A stretch of 64,000 nucleotides of DNA from Notospermus geniculatus (GCA_002633025.1 NMRB01001114.1:36529-100528), one strand, 5' to 3'. Shown: positions 1 to 13,391, counted from the stretch's first letter. Made by a program: numbers and translations. Notes: generated by a model not told the origin, from the sequence alone.

Positions 1-298
1 GTGCGACCACTTGACCATCGGCTTATATTTATAGCCTACGCCTAATGCGAGTTACGTGATTTCATTGCGCGGATGACATAATAATGATTTATAACAGGCG
101 TTTATTGAGCGATTACACCAGTTTGTCCGCGTGCAGATAAAACAGCGATGATCGAGTGTTCTGAATCGCAATTTAAACGGTAGTTTATCCGTCCGCGGAC
201 AACGGTAGTTTATCCTCCGTTTATAAGATAATCGGTCTTTAATTGCACGCACGATAAAATGCCTTGGTGAATTCCACCCTTTGTGTTTTCATCCACAG

Positions 299-3200
299 AG
301 CACAAGCACAAAAAGAAGAGGACAGACTCTGGTACGAGCAAATCCAGTCATCATAGGAAACGAACAGACTCAGAAAGATCGAGGGGGAAATCCACACACA
401 AGGCAGAAAAAGAAGGTAGGTCAATTTCACCATCTTGAATTTGGGGGTGTTAAAATATTTTGCGGAAGGAAGGATGCGGCCAAAAATATGATCTATGACA
501 GGCGCAGATCCAAGGGGGGTGCACCCGCCCCCCAGACCCAAGGGGGGCGCACCACGCCCCCCCTTTCGGCCAACAGATCTGTAAAATCAACAATGAAATT
601 CTGAAATTTTGAGCAAATCATTGAAATTCACTGCAGATTTCAATGTTTCTAGCACAGTGCGCCCCATCTTTCTCGAAATCCTGGATCCGTCCCTGTATGA
701 CTTGGGAAATTTTTGACATTGATCCAATATCATGTGCGTGTCTGTCACCAGCTTCAGTCATACTTGTATATGTGAAATACCATCTCTGTTTAAAATATAA
801 AATTCTTCTGCAGAAGATCTGTTTGGTGGCCCCTCAATCGAAGAAGACTCGCCATTCGGTACCAAGGGTGGTTTATTCTCAAGCGGTGGTGGGTTATTCG
901 ATGATGACGGCGGCGGTAATCTGTTTGGAGATGTCGGAAAACCGAAGGAAGCGGCAAAACCGATACCAGAAGAGAATGATGTGGAAGAAGAACAGGAGGT
1001 TGAGGAGGAAAAACCAGTTGGTGAGTGTCGTCTGACGTCGTTTTATTTTTCTTGTGATTTGTGTATCGTGAGTGTTGTAGACACTGTGCTGCAGAAGGGG
1101 TTTCATAAAAATCACATTTTATTAATGTCACACATATTATCAGAAGTCATTTGTGACCTGTCACCACAAAACGAGTACTAAGTCGCTCTAAAGTTGGCAG
1201 GTTGAGACCAATGTTTTGTCAGTTTCATTAGGCCTAGGCATGTTGTCTGTCTTTGTAAAATCTGAGTGATTACATTTCTTCCTTTATCTCCTGGAGTTAT
1301 TTTGGTTCATCCTGGTTCACATCCTGTGCCACTTAAAGCACCACGGTATTGCCACTTTCTGTCGACAGCCGGCGCCACCGATACCCGTTCTCCAATACTG
1401 TAGTTACGCCTTTCGTCCCAGTATTGGAGAATGTATGATTACACTACAATGCACGTAGTAGCATGCGTAGTTTACCAAGTCGTCAATAGAGGTCTCCCTT
1501 AACGCGGGTAGGTGTAACGCAGGATCGGGAAGCAGTACTGTGGTCCTTTAAAGGGCCTCTAGAGGCAGGTTTTCAGTGCATATTGATATGATTACTAACA
1601 CAGAATTGATGGCATGAGGATCCAACTTGGACATCATTTTGGAAGTAAAATTTCATCAATGTCCACATTTGATCCACAATTCATGAGTTCATGGTTACGA
1701 GCGCCACCTGTTGCATAGTGGAAGTACTGTTAGTAGCCTAATAGCAAGCTGCCTCTAGAGTCCTTTAATACCTGATTTGATGTGACGTGTCACATTTGCG
1801 TTGAATTTTTTTCCAGAGAGGGGGAGAACAAAGAGTGGTAAACATATTCCTGCTGGGGGTGTCTCAATATTTGGAGGTAAGAAATCACAAAATAAACAGG
1901 GAATAATAACATGTTAGTCTATCTTAGGGTGACCAAAAGATCCAAACTGTGATCGAACTGGAACTGACGTTTTACTGATTGTAGCTCCTTTTTCACCACC
2001 AGGTGGAGATGATGAACTCTTCATGCCTAGCCCAAAAGAAGAACCAGAACCTCCGAAACAAAAATCAACGGCAAAATCTTTGGGAGGTGGTGGACTCTTT
2101 GACGATGATGCTGACGACGACCTGTTCGCCTCGGTACCCAAAAAAGCACCTAAGAAAAAAGGTCAGTGTGAAAATGGATGATGCAGCTTAGCATCTTTAG
2201 TTCGTGACTGTTGAAGGAAACATTTGGGGGTGAGAAAGTATCTGTTACTGTATTTTTGCGAGCGTTTTATTTTCGCGATGAGGGGTCAAAACGCGAACTT
2301 AAATCGCTGGGTCTTAAACATTTCTGAAACCCAAGGGCCATTATCGCAAAATTTATTCTTGGCGAAGTACGAAAATCGCGAACAATTAGCGCCGCGAAAA
2401 TTTCACGGTTTACAGTATTCACTCCCTTTTCTTTTCAGAAACAGCCAAGACCCCCTCGAAGCCTACCATTGACTTATTTGGAGGTGATGAGGACGACGAA
2501 GGCGATTTGTTTGCCTCCCTGGCATCGGCGAAAAAGGCAGAACCAACAAAACCTGCAGAGAAAAAGGAAACAAAGAAAAAGGTACAGCGGCTCTTTTTAC
2601 TCTCAAATTTATCTGAATTTTACTAAAATGTTAAGCTTTGATAAAAAGGTTCCCGGTATGCAATATAATGCCATATTAAAGCTAGCGTCACGTCATGATC
2701 TGCAAACTGTAAATAAACTGTTTCTTGACTTTGTTTTATAGCTCCCCGCTGGTGCTGTGTCTCCATTTGGCAGTGGTCCCAACCCACTGGTAGCTGCGAT
2801 CAAGGCTCAACGCCAACCACCTTCAGACGAAGAGGTATATGCCGAGGTCTTTTCCGTGTGTTCATGTCCCACTCCATTCCATTAAAATGTAATGAGTAAT
2901 CGCCACGCCATCTTAGGACAACATTGAATGAACTTACTCGAGAGAAAAGTCCATTATATCAATAGGACCAACTCAGTATCCATGTGAAATTTTTGGCTAA
3001 AATCGTGAAAACTGCTCAAAGAACTTGGCACTGTAGGGGTTAGTCTAGTTCATGCAGGGTTCGTACTCTACCTTGAAATCCTTGAAAACCTGGAATTTTG
3101 AGGTCTCCCCTTTCCAGGTCTGGAAAACCTTGAAAAACCATGATTTACCCTAGAAGTCCTGGAAAAGTCCTTGAATTTTGCCCATGTGGCCTTCAAGAAT

Positions 3201-6200
3201 CCAAAATTTTCTGGGGGAGGACCCCCCCCCCCCCCCCCCATTTTCTTTTTATCCGCGCTCAAACTCATCGAGTCATTGGCCCTTATCTGGCCCTTCCAAA
3301 ATATGATATTTATATTACGGTAGGCCAATGATTGAGCCTGGTAAGAACTTGAATATTGACAAAATAGTCCTGGAATTTCAGGATATTTGGCCCTGGAATT
3401 CCTTGAAAAGTCCTGGAATTTTAGGTCGGGGGGTAGTGTACGAACCCTGTTCATGGATGGCAAGAAGTTTTGTTCAGAAGCAGAGCATCGAGAAAAAGAG
3501 AAAGCTTCTTCCATTTAGGCTTGTGGTCTCGCCGTGTACCACCAGGCCTTGATAGTTGCTAACTTTCTTCTCCAGGATGAAGGTGGCTGGTCTGATGGTG
3601 ACAAATCAACAAGCTCGTCTATGTCGTCAGCGAAACAAGAAGTAAAATCCGAACGCAGTCCTTCCGTGTCGAGTAACAGTCTGTTTGCAGAGGAACCCGA
3701 AGAACAGAAAACTGAGAAGTGAGCACCGTACATTTACGTGAAGTCTGTTCCATATAGAGTACAGATTTTCACAGTTCTTAAACTTTAACTTTAGAGTTGT
3801 AACTTTAGAATCAAACTTTAGAATTACCGGTATAATCAGAGTCAGAGATTGAAGTAAAAGAAGTACTGGGTATTTTGTCCAAATAAAGCACCTTCTTGAT
3901 GCATTTTATTGTCCATTAGCAAAAAGTGCTGCTTGTCAATTTCAACTTTTTGTATCTTTCCAGGAAACAGGCCAAGCCATCCCTAAAAATTGGCTCAGGC
4001 CTATTCGACGATGGTGATGAGGAGGATCTTTTCTCGGGACTTCCGAAGACAAAGCCAGCTCCAAAGGCAGCGAGTAAGCCTAAATCCAGTAGTCTGTTTG
4101 TGGAGGATGAGGAGGGGGATTTGTTCGGGTCGGCTCCAGCACCTGCTGCATCAGCCCCGTAAGTTGACTTAAAGCAAACTGGTCATACCAGTCAAGCAGT
4201 CCGAATAGGGAATCAAACACCGCCATCTTGAATCTATTACTGGTACAGCACTCACATCGGGAATAAATCGCCAACTACCGCGTAAGAGCGTGTGTTGTGG
4301 CTTTGATGCTTTCAGTACCATTCAGAACAGGTCAACTGTGAATCTAGGCTTACCTGAGGATTTAATCAGCTAAAATACGGAAATTTGTAATTTGAAATTG
4401 TGAATTTCACGGGCCACAGATTACTCTTAGTCTCCTTTAACTGCTGAGATGAATTCCCTTTAACATCAGAACTTTACTTGTTTTCAGTGCTAAAAAGAAG
4501 CCTGCGGGAGCGGTCCCGTTGTTTGGCGGCGCTGACCTGTTTGGTGACAGCATGAAGAAATCTCCTGAACCAGAGGAGAAGAAAATAGAGGTAATTAGTG
4601 ATATTTTAATAGCACATTGTCATAAAATGTCATTGTGATATTTTACAAGTATACAGATTGTCATTGTGATATTTAAGAAGTCACATTATTTCACATTTTC
4701 TATAGCTCTGTTTTCATCAAAAGCTGATTATCATTTCAGAAACCTGTCCCCACTCCAGAACCTGCACCAAAGCCGGCAAAGCCTGCAACTCCAGTGAAAA
4801 ATGCGCCTCTGTCGTTATTCGACGAGGATGAAGATGGCGGTGGTGATTTGTTTGGTGCACCTGCTCCGGTGAAATCAAAACCACAAGAGGTCAGTGTGGC
4901 TGTGGGTGAATTTTCCCTCCTTAATATGAGGTGACCATATGAGGAGGTCCTCTGAGCTGAGGTGCCCTTATGAAGAGGCCCTCCTTCTTCAGATGCCCTT
5001 ATGAAGAGGCCCTCCTTCTTCAGATGCCCATTTGAAGAGACCCTCCATGTTGAGGTGCCCACAGAAAGAGGCCCTCCACACTGAGGCATCCACAGGAAGA
5101 TGATTTACTATGCTATCATTCATTTCAGGACCATCGGAAGAGAACGAAGAGTAAAAGTTTATTCGAAGATGAGGATGTTTTGTTCGCGTCGTCGCCAGCA
5201 GCACCAGAGGAAACGCCGACGGTGGATTTGTTTGGTGCTAACAGCCCTCTCAGCCCGGAGGTGGGAATTACAAATCACAGTGGAACCTCTCTATTTGGGA
5301 CCGGCAGATGCTGTCCTAAATTGAGAGGTGTCCTGATTACAGAGGTCAAAATAAACCTAATGACTAATGTGGCTGAACTTAGGTGTCCTTAATAGAGAGG
5401 TGTCCTCTGGACATTGTTGTCGAATATTTTCTGAAAATTTTATGAAAATTACAGGCATGACTGGAATTTTGTGCAGACTTGCCATCAATGCTCAGTATAA
5501 GGTTATAACATTGTAAGATGTTGTCTATGTGTACTGACCATGTTTCTAAATGAGTTATTGTTTTTCTCAGCCCAAAGTTGTGTCATTCCCGAAAGAAGAA
5601 CCAAAGCCAGCACCCGCAGTAAAAGTCAAGGGGGCAACGGTGAAGTCCAGCACAGATTTATTTGGAGGTGATGATGATGGTGGTGACGACCTCTTCTCGG
5701 CACCAGTGAAGAAGAAACCTGAGCCAGTCAAAAAGGTGATAAAAATGTAGTTTCTAGGGTCAATCTTCTGCGATAGCATGAATACCTGTGTTGTCCTCAG
5801 GAATGTCAAATTGAAAATGAAATGGTGCAGAATTGAGGGTGTTTTGAAGGGAGTCAGATTTTAGATGACAGTAGTGAGTAGATGGATGTAATGTCTTCGG
5901 TTGGAAGTCTCCAATTCTTTCGTTTCTGTTAATTCCAGCCAGTTGTAGTGGACAAGAATCTGCCACTAGGTGGTGTGACAGAGGATGATTCGTCAACGGA
6001 CCTGTTAGCAGCTCCTGCCAAGGTAAGGTTCTTGTCAGTTCAGTGGGGTTGGGATTTGGCAGGGTAAAAATCAGCGGGGTTAGGATTTTGTCGAATCATG
6101 ATGAATTCAGCAGGGTCAGGATTCAGCTGCTGGGGTAGGATGTGGTTTGGGGTCAGGACTCAGTAGGATTAGGATTTGGCAGGGGCAGGATCAAGTAGGA

Positions 6201-9200
6201 TTGGGATTCAGCATGGTTGGAATTCAGAGGGATAAAGATTCTGGATTCAATGTTTGCACTCTAGGCCTAGCTTGACAACACAGCCCGCACCTCCCAAAAG
6301 GAAGGCCTAAAAAAATTCGTGGATGATCAGTTAACCTTGCCTTGTGTGTGCATGATCTAGGAGTTCCGTTTTGCATTTATGAATTCCAAACCTCTTAAGT
6401 TATCACATCAAAAGCTCTTAAGTATAAGATTTTTTCCACGAATGTTCCTGTGCTAAGTGCACCTCAATCAATCTGTCATGTGTTTACATGTATATGGCTT
6501 CTGATTCGGACTGTTATATTTGATAATAATGTGACACATGACCATCTTGACCTCAATCCACAATCTGTCAAGTGTGTATACAGCTCTGGAAAAAATTATT
6601 AGACCACCTCTGTTATTTCCACTCATTTCCCTTTAGATAGGTCCGACAAAAAGTCTTATACACCCGTTTATGCCACATTGTGTTCCAACATACTTACTAC
6701 CGTGTACAAACAGGGCTTCAGCTTTAATTATAAGCATAAAGTCCCGAAGATGTTTTAAACGCTGCTCGCAGAATTTAGGTTTGATTAGAAGCGATGTAAA
6801 ATGGACAACTGTCTACAGAGTAAATGTATGCACTTCATGTCCTTCCTTTTAGTGTGAACTTTTGACAAGGTCCTTTTAACAGCTCCATTGTTTCGTCATT
6901 ACGGGAAGTCAATTTCTATGTTTGATATTGTCGTGAAGTTTTAGCAATTTTACCAACACAATAAACCAGTACATACAGAATGATTGGAGAGTTTGTGGAA
7001 CCCATTTTACCGGTAATGGAAAATGAGTGAGTCAACCAGAGGTGGTCTAATAATTTTTTCCAGAGCTGTACATGTGTACATGTATACATGGTATATGGCC
7101 CTCTGTTTTGGACTTTACATCTGATAATGTGACACACACGACTATCTTCCCTGACAAGTATTACAAACTCGCTCTGTGTTGTCGAAGAAAAGTGATCATA
7201 AGTCTTGATACATGTCAAGATACACACAACATGCAACATTGTTTCCTTCAGCCTGCTCCTCCACAAACCAAGACAAGGAAGCCAGTGGGTGGCGTTTCCA
7301 TGTTTGGCAGCTTGGATCCGTTCGGCGCCAGTAAACTGACTCCGAGTCCGAAAGAAGAGGCACCGATAGGTGGGCCGAAAAAACCTGTAGTAGGTGAGTT
7401 AATTTCTTTTTTTAAAGGTTAATATTGACATACCAGCATAAAGGAATCAACCATAATGGTTTAACTGCGAACGATGAGCTTACTGAGGGAGACACTTCCT
7501 TTGTTGCCACCAGATGTCTCTCACTGCCTGAATGTTGGCTTTACGTAATAGGCACGAGCTTCAACTTTTTTTGTGGTGAAGAGGTACATGAACCTGCCAA
7601 CATGATGCTTTGAATTCCATTTCTGACGATAACTGAGCTATTTTCAGCACAATTAGTGTTCCATGTACAAATGTACGTCAGCCTATTCAAATGTACACCG
7701 ATGACCCTGAACACACATCGTTCGTGGGGTTCTCATTAATTCAGACCTTTTGTATCATAAGATCAACTAGTCGGAATTCAACAAAATTTGCAGTGAATGT
7801 GCAGAAGGGTCTTGCCTATCACATGGAAACGTCAGAATGCAAATCTGTTGGGTTTTAAAGGCATATTGTCCACATTTATAAAATGCTAAATTTGTCAGTT
7901 GAACCTTTATGGTTGATTCCTTTATGATACCAGTCATCTGAAATACCGGAATTTGGTTATTTCAGGATAACCTCATGTGGGCCTGCACCCATGTTTCGTA
8001 CAGCATTCTACTGTTTCAAAACTCTAGACTGCTGAAATACCAATATTTTAGGCATCTGAAATAATTGTTTAAACCTGTGACTTGTTGCAGTGAAATGTAC
8101 AGAAATTTGCTCTCAGAATTTCCCTTTTAAACTGTCCTGTTAATTTAGTTCCAGACCCATTGGTTGGGGGCGCTGATGAGAGTCCCCCACCCAAACCATC
8201 GCCGCAAGTTGAAGAGAAGCCACAACTTGTGAACGGCACCGACAATCAACCAATGGCAGTGAGCCCTTCAAAAATAAAGGTTCAGTTGCCAGGGGGACTG
8301 AATATCAACCCCCGGGCTCTCCTCCCCGGGGCCGCGCCACCTGTCAAAACACCAGAAGAATCGGTGGTCAGTTTTGATGAACCTGCTACAAAAAAAACTC
8401 TCCATTGTGTAACAAAGGTAGGCTTCTAGCCCTTTTCCCCTCTTTTCATTGCCAATTCTACTGATGACTCAGTCCGGTATGTAGGAGGAAACCTAACTTC
8501 CCGGCAAAAAATTGACATCTGGGCGCTTATGAACTTTTGATTCCACCCATTATTTCTTTGAAATGTTGCTGCAGCGGAGATGTTTGGTCCTAACTTTAGC
8601 CTCCTTTTCCAGGGACGAGCAAAAATACAACAAAAGCGACGCTTGCCAACTCGGGCGCGAGGTCACGCAACAGGTGCTACGAACGGACCCCAAAACGGAC
8701 CAGCTGATGACTTTGATTCGTTGACAAGCTCCACAGGGGTGCCGTCAGCGAGTTCTGTCGTTCCGGAGCCAAGATTGCCAGATATATCATCACCACCGGA
8801 GGAGAAAGCTCTGCCCGTGACCAGGGAGAGTCGGGACTTATTCGGGAATGACGACTTATTTCATGACGCAAAAACTGGCCAATCAGATCCTTTGTTTTCA
8901 TTTGGTGCGGACTCATCATCTACAAAAGCAGATTCCAAGACTTTGGCAGAAAAACCAAAGGAGAAAAGTCCTCCGTTAGATTCTGCGGATGGTGATGATA
9001 TATTTAGCTCGGGGAAAAAATCAGTACCGCAGAAAAATAATTCTGGGGATATGTTTGGTGCAAAATCGTCTACCGTTGATGACGATGACATATTTTCTAC
9101 CGGACCAAAGAAAAATAAAGTGCCTAGCGACTTAGATTTATTTGCTCCAAAATCGAGTGGGAAATCAGACTCAAGTGATATATTCAGTAGTGCCAAATCA

Positions 9201-10767
9201 GACAACGAGAAAGTTGATAAACCGCAGACAGATTTATTCAAAAGTCCTGCTACAGATGATGATGATATCTTTGCACCAAAGTCGACGGCGAAGTCGAAGT
9301 CCAAGGTGGTGGTGGATGATGATGATATTTTTGCAGACTCAAGTGTAAATAAGAAAAAAGGTAAAAAATTGCTGTGGTTTCTGGTCCGAATTTTGCATGT
9401 TTTCAATCTGGGGGCATTTCAAGTCACTTCTGCCAATCTGAGGGGCATTTCAAGTCACTTTTGTCCAATCAGATGCTCATTTCAAGTCACTTTTGTCCAA
9501 TCTGAGGGTCATTTCAAGTCACTTTTGTCCAACTTGAAGGTCAATCATGATCTGATTTGCCCGTAATCCATTTTTTAGAGTCACTCCCCGCTGCCAAAGC
9601 CAAGGACGATGATGTAGAGGATATATTTGCTTCAAAGACAAAACCATCATCAACAGCAAAGAAGGAAGAGAAAAAAGATGTATTTGAGGTTAGAAAAACG
9701 ATGAATTGAATGCCTGAGGCTGCTGTAACATAGAACTACATGTTACTCAGACACGTGGGTTAGCCATGGCTTCACAAAGGGTTTGCGACCGTGTTAATCA
9801 GCGTGTATTTATAGGGTGTAGCTCTGTGTAATCGCAGCCTATGAATGAAGCCCAGATTCGTAGCAAAATGCTTGAAATCTTACAGAAGCCCTGTCATGTA
9901 GGTACTCATTGGTAAGGGCTCGTTGAGAGCTTTCCAATGAATACCATATGCGATGGGTTCTAGGTGCCTTCCAAGATTTTGAAAAAATTTGTCTTTCAAA
10001 ATCTTTAAAGAAATTGGTCTTGGTATTGAAAGTGATGAAGTTCCTTAACTCTTTTTTTTAGGACGATGATGACCTGTTTGCCACTCCCTCCAAAAAGGTC
10101 ACAAAGCTGAAGAAGGAGAAGACCAAGGATGAAGACCTTTTCAAAGATGATACGGATATCTTTGCATCACTGCCAGCATCCAAACCGAGAGAAAAGAAAA
10201 AGAAGAAAACAGATGCTGCATCCAAGAGTTTGTTTCCAGGGGATGCTGGTAGGTGTTTATGGGATGTTGGGGGGAAATGCCGGGGTCTGACTTGATTTGA
10301 AATTCGCTGTGTCTTTCCTCTACCTCTTTGAGTAGAACTCAGAGGGGCTGCTCATTCAGCACGTAACTAACCCCTGATCATTCTGACCAGTACCCATTCA
10401 TACACCTGGTGGAGTGGGGCAAGGTAGGCAAAGAGACCTGAGCAGAGTCTGATGCTGACTCTGGGAATCAAACCTGAGATCTCTTGACTGCTAGCCAGAG
10501 ACCCCAGCCACTAGTGACTAGACCACCGAGGCTCCATCATTATGATGTCATAATGCTGCAAGTTTCCGTAGCAAAATGGTTAAATTGGCTGACAATTTCC
10601 TCTCGTCTTTTCCAGGTGATATCTTTGCCACGCCCAAGACCTCATCTCCGACCACGAAGGCCAAAACCAAGAAATCCACTCCGAAGAAGAAAGGAACAAC
10701 GAAAGATATCTTTGACGAAAATGCTCCAAGTATTTTTGATGACCCCCTCAATGCCATGCAGTCGTAA
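299..10767 (+). CDS. WASHC2: WASH complex subunit 2 (FAM21), 3' part of the gene, 19 exons
   Basis: Exons: 299-415, 814-1020, 1817-1876, 2003-2161, 2439-2581, 2742-2834, 3576-3718, 3964-4158, 4488-4590, 4740-4889, 5129-5260, 5571-5735, 5939-6022, 7252-7393, 8149-8417, 8613-9360, 9579-9688, 10062-10248, 10616-10767. All have AG acceptors and GT donors, and the phases join to 1118 codons plus TAA with no internal stop. The protein is an acidic, Ser/Pro/Lys-rich tail with about 30 L-F or I-F dipeptides in Asp/Glu runs (GLFDDDGGGNLFG, SLFDEDEDGGGDLFG), the FAM21 repeats that bind retromer VPS35. Exons 15-16 hold the conserved INPRALLPGA block and a basic segment (KIQQKRRLPTR) matching the region of the capping-protein motif. 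The last exon ends IFDDPLNAMQS, the FAM21 C-terminal signature. FAM21 tethers the WASH actin complex to endosomes. The N-terminal globular head lies before base 1. Exons 10-19 are duplicated at 19029-25017. No clear AATAAA follows the stop. Confidence 0.95.
1021..1816 (+). other. WASHC2 intron with inverted-repeat element
   Basis: No coding exon seen. It holds a short hairpin (TTCTCCAATACTG at about 1391 with its reverse complement at about 1419) and a 230-base element at 1542-1772 whose ends, GGTCCTTTAAAGGGCCTCTA and its near reverse complement, form a terminal inverted repeat. This looks like a non-autonomous DNA transposon of unassigned family. Confidence 0.5.
3055..3449. mobile_element. 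MITE with CAGGGTTCGTAC ends in a WASHC2 intron
   Basis: The ends CAGGGTTCGTACTC and GTACGAACCCTG are inverted repeats, flanked on both sides by the 6-base direct repeat TTCATG (3049-3054 and 3450-3455). The interior repeats phrases such as CTTGAAAAGTCCTGG and a C-run at about 3222-3239. Similar CAGGGTTCGTAC-ended elements are widespread in aquatic animals. There is no transposase, so it is non-autonomous. It fills the intron between the exons ending at 2834 and starting at 3576. Confidence 0.75.
6579..7070. mobile_element. Tc1/mariner-type MITE, complete copy
   Basis: Terminal inverted repeats of about 34 bases begin CAGCTCTGGAAAAAATTATT and end with the reverse complement, flanked by TA on both sides, the target of Tc1/mariner elements. 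CAGCTCTGGAAAAAATTA-type ends are typical of animal Tc1 families. No transposase frame is visible. It lies in the intron between the WASHC2 exons ending 6022 and starting 7252. The rest of that 1.2 kb intron is ordinary intron with GGGTTAGGATTCAG-like degenerate repeats at about 6040-6240. Confidence 0.8.
7437..7926. mobile_element. 490-base MITE private to copy A
   Basis: Ends CATAAAGGAATCAACCATAA and its reverse complement are flanked by the 7-base duplication ATACCAG (7430-7436 and 7927-7933). The paralogous intron in copy B has a single ATACCAG without the element, so insertion happened after, or only on, this copy. No coding capacity. The 7-8 base duplication would suit a hAT-like element, but the family is not assigned. 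Confidence 0.85.
9405..9545 (+). repeat. Short tandem repeat, about 33-base unit, in a WASHC2 intron
   Basis: Four to five degenerate copies of GGCATTTCAAGTCACTTTTG plus a CCAATCTGAGG spacer sit directly after the exon ending 9360. Reading continues open through the repeat to a stop at 9566, but the GTAAAA donor at 9361 and the matching phase of the next exon show it is intron. Repeated in copy B at 23668-23808. Confidence 0.8.
10300..10546 (-). mobile_element. tRNA-derived SINE in the last WASHC2 intron
   Basis: On the minus strand it starts GGAGCCTCGGTGGTCTAGT, an A-box-like tRNA start, followed by a B-box-like GGTTTGATTCC and a body ending near the CTCTTTGAGTAGAAC region. The same family is at 59262-59515, and a relative is at 24590-24786 in copy B. 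It is not a functional tRNA: no acceptor stem pairing is evident. Confidence 0.7.
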
Positions 10768-10995
10768 CTGATCTGGTCGAAAAAATTGATCGCTGCTCAA
10801 GATTGGATATTTTGTATATAAAATTTTATAGTTTGCAGGGGCAGAGCGCGGTTGTGGTGCATTCTCCAATTAGGTTACAACTGTGCGAAAAAATATTTTG
10901 TGCTCGGCCTACTCCTAGAGTCAAGGTGATTTGTCATGACTGAGTTGAGTCATTATTGACACTTCGGAAAATATTGGACGATTTTGTATGTAGTG

Positions 10996-11225
10996 TTAAA
11001 AATGTAGGAGGAAACCAGACCACTGGACCACCAGTGGAAACCGGACCACCAGAGGAAACCAGACCACAGGGGGAAACCGGACCACCAGAGGAAACCGGAC
11101 CACCGGAGGAAACCAGACCTCAGGAGGAAACCGGACCACCAGAGGAAACCGGACCACAGGAGGAAACCGGACCACCAGAGGAAACCGGACCACAGGAGGA
11201 AACTGGACCACCGGAGGAAACCTAT
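10996..11225 (+). repeat. 18-base minisatellite, copy A
   Basis: About eleven imperfect units of GGACCACCAGAGGAAACC lie just after WASHC2. Because the unit is a multiple of three it stays open in frame (repeating GPPEET), but nothing suggests translation. The unit number and variants differ from copy B (25258-25513). Confidence 0.9.
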
Positions 11226-12447
11226 ACTACCAAAAAAGTCACCCTCGCTATCACATGACCAGGCATTGAACCGAGGATTTCAGAGGTGGCAGGCGCTAGA
11301 TGTTTCCACTGCACCACATGACAGTACAATGTACCAATATTTTGGCAGTCCATGTTGTGGTTAGTGAATCATTACCTTGGTCAGAGCAAGCCATATTGGC
11401 CCACAGAGTAGCCCTCAACCTCTTCAAAATCATTCCTGGGGGATGCATTGTTGGTTGGTCTCACTTTCATCAACCTGAGCAGGTATGCCACAGAATTTGT
11501 GGCACTTTCTTTTTGGAGAACTGTCAGATTTTATTTTTGACCAAACTTTTCAGAGGAGTGCTGTGCCAAATAGAAACTTGCCAATACAATGGGGTAAAGC
11601 CTGTTCCAAATTTACCATGTGCTCCCGGCGTGTCGCTGGTTATCAGTGCTCAAATTTTTGATCAGGATTTCTGAGTATCCCAATTCAGGACTTATGGCTT
11701 CAAAAAATAATCAACATAATTTGATCAAAGAAAATTTGATCAAAAATTTGACTGTGTGTAAACAGGCTTAATTTTGTGGTTTCAACATCAACGAAATTTT
11801 CCTGAAAAGCAATTTTCAATGCAACTGTGTGCAGGGTCAAATGATAATTTGGAGAAAAGAACAAGCAAAAATAGATAAGAGAGGATCTATTTTTGGAAAA
11901 AGGTAAAATTCTATTTGTGCTGAATAGAAATGTTGTGTTAAATGGAGGTTGTCTGGCTACGAAATTAGGGAGGGATGTGTAAGCAAAGGCAATGAGCATT
12001 CCTGTCGTTCAGGTCATGACCCTGAATTAAAAGTTATCCGTTAATCTCTGCTTGAAAATTCCACGAAATAGTTATTGTTTATGAGAGATTATATTTGTAT
12101 ATTTGTCTGTGATCAGGAAAATGTAAGAGTTATTTTGAATATATTCAAGAGACAAGTCTACAGGGAAAGTACCGGTATATGTTGGGCAAAGTTGACGGTT
12201 TATGGTTTGTGCATTTTAAAGCTTCCAAAATTACATTTGCATCGATTCAGCTTTTGAAAAGATTGGCAATGAGTTGTTACATATAGTAGTATTTGTGAAG
12301 CGGTCTAGGCAAACCTGTCAGATGTCGCTAAATGATCAACAAGGGCTGTCAAATTGCCTGTGCATTGATCTGCTACTGTTTACCTGTTACTTAGTACATT
12401 TCAGTTATTGAAATGTGCGGGTTCACCGAGGCCATTGAAGAGCCACA

Positions 12448-12735
12448 CTGACATGATGGTTACCACTGACATGGTGGTTACCATTGACAAGGTGGTTACC
12501 ACTGACAAGCTGGTTACCACTGACATGGTGGTTACCACTGACAAGCTGGTTACCACTGACATGGTGGTTACCACTGACAAGGTGGTTACCACTGACAAGC
12601 TGGTTACCACTGACATGGTGGTTACCACTGACATGGTGGTACCACTGACAAGGTGGTTACCACTGACAAGGTGGTTACCAATGAGATGGTGCCTACCACT
12701 GACATGGTGGTTACCACTGACAAGATGCCTACCCC
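12448..12735 (+). repeat. 18-base minisatellite, 16 units, copy A
   Basis: Sixteen near-identical units of ACTGACATGGTGGTTACC with AAG/ATG and CTG/GTG variants, one unit lacking a base. The matching array in copy B has 14 units, so two units were gained or lost between copies. Open reading through the array is a consequence of the 18-base period. Confidence 0.92.
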
Positions 12736-13161
12736 TGAATATGCTCATTGGTCATCATTGTAGGCCTACTTTGTATTTCCTCAAGCCATTACCAGAGGGC
12801 AGCATGCGTTCTTCCATTGTTTTAATGTCGTGTTAACTACATAAGTTGTGCTTTGTCTTGTGATTGTTACTTAGACTGGTTCCCAAACAACCATTTTCTG
12901 ATGACTGGTGCCACCAATGAAGGTTATGTATAAACACATGTATACTCCCGATTTTCACGTACCGGTGTAACATCCGTCAGGATTTCAATTGCTCAGTGTC
13001 CCCCTGAGTTTGGGAATTGTTTGAAAAAAGATTGACACAGTCCTTCAGAGGTAATTTTCATCGCTGGAGCGGTCACAGAGTTTTGGAGAATCCTTTGATG
13101 GTTTAACAATACATGGCATGATAATTATATTCCAATGCCTGTGAGAACCACTTTAAATATA

Positions 13162-13391
13162 CACTACTCAAAAAAAGTTAAGGACCACTCTTCTCACAAA
13201 TCATGATTCTGTTTCAGGCATTGCTTCAGAACACGTTATGCAACAACTGAAATTTACCACATTGGTAATTCATCACAGTGTGTTTGAGGTAATTCAGGAC
13301 AATTATATCATATCATTTTCAGCTGTAAAAACTGTGACATGAAAAAGTTGTACACAAAATTACAAGTTGTCCTTAACTTTTTTTGAGTAGT
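13162..13391. mobile_element. Tc1/mariner-type MITE, copy A
   Basis: Terminal inverted repeats of 23-24 bases beginning CACTACTCAAAAAAAGTTAA, with TA at the borders. The 230-base length and absence of an open frame mark it as non-autonomous. An orthologous copy sits at 27411-27640 in copy B, so this insertion predates the split of the two copies. Confidence 0.85.

Noticed and set aside
3711-3721. Apparent stop (GAG AAG TGA) in WASHC2
   Set aside because: The TGA is part of a GTGAGC splice donor; splicing at 3718 joins in frame to 3964.
9361-9566. Extension of the long WASHC2 exon through GTAAAA to a stop at 9566
   Set aside because: The extension is a tandem repeat, and skipping it joins 9360 in frame to 9579, keeping the known FAM21 C-terminus.
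10996-12735. Repeat arrays that could be taken for a CRISPR array or for coding repeats (GPPEET, VTTDMV)
   Set aside because: Units are contiguous 18-base minisatellites without spacers, in an animal genome, and are open only because the period is a multiple of three.
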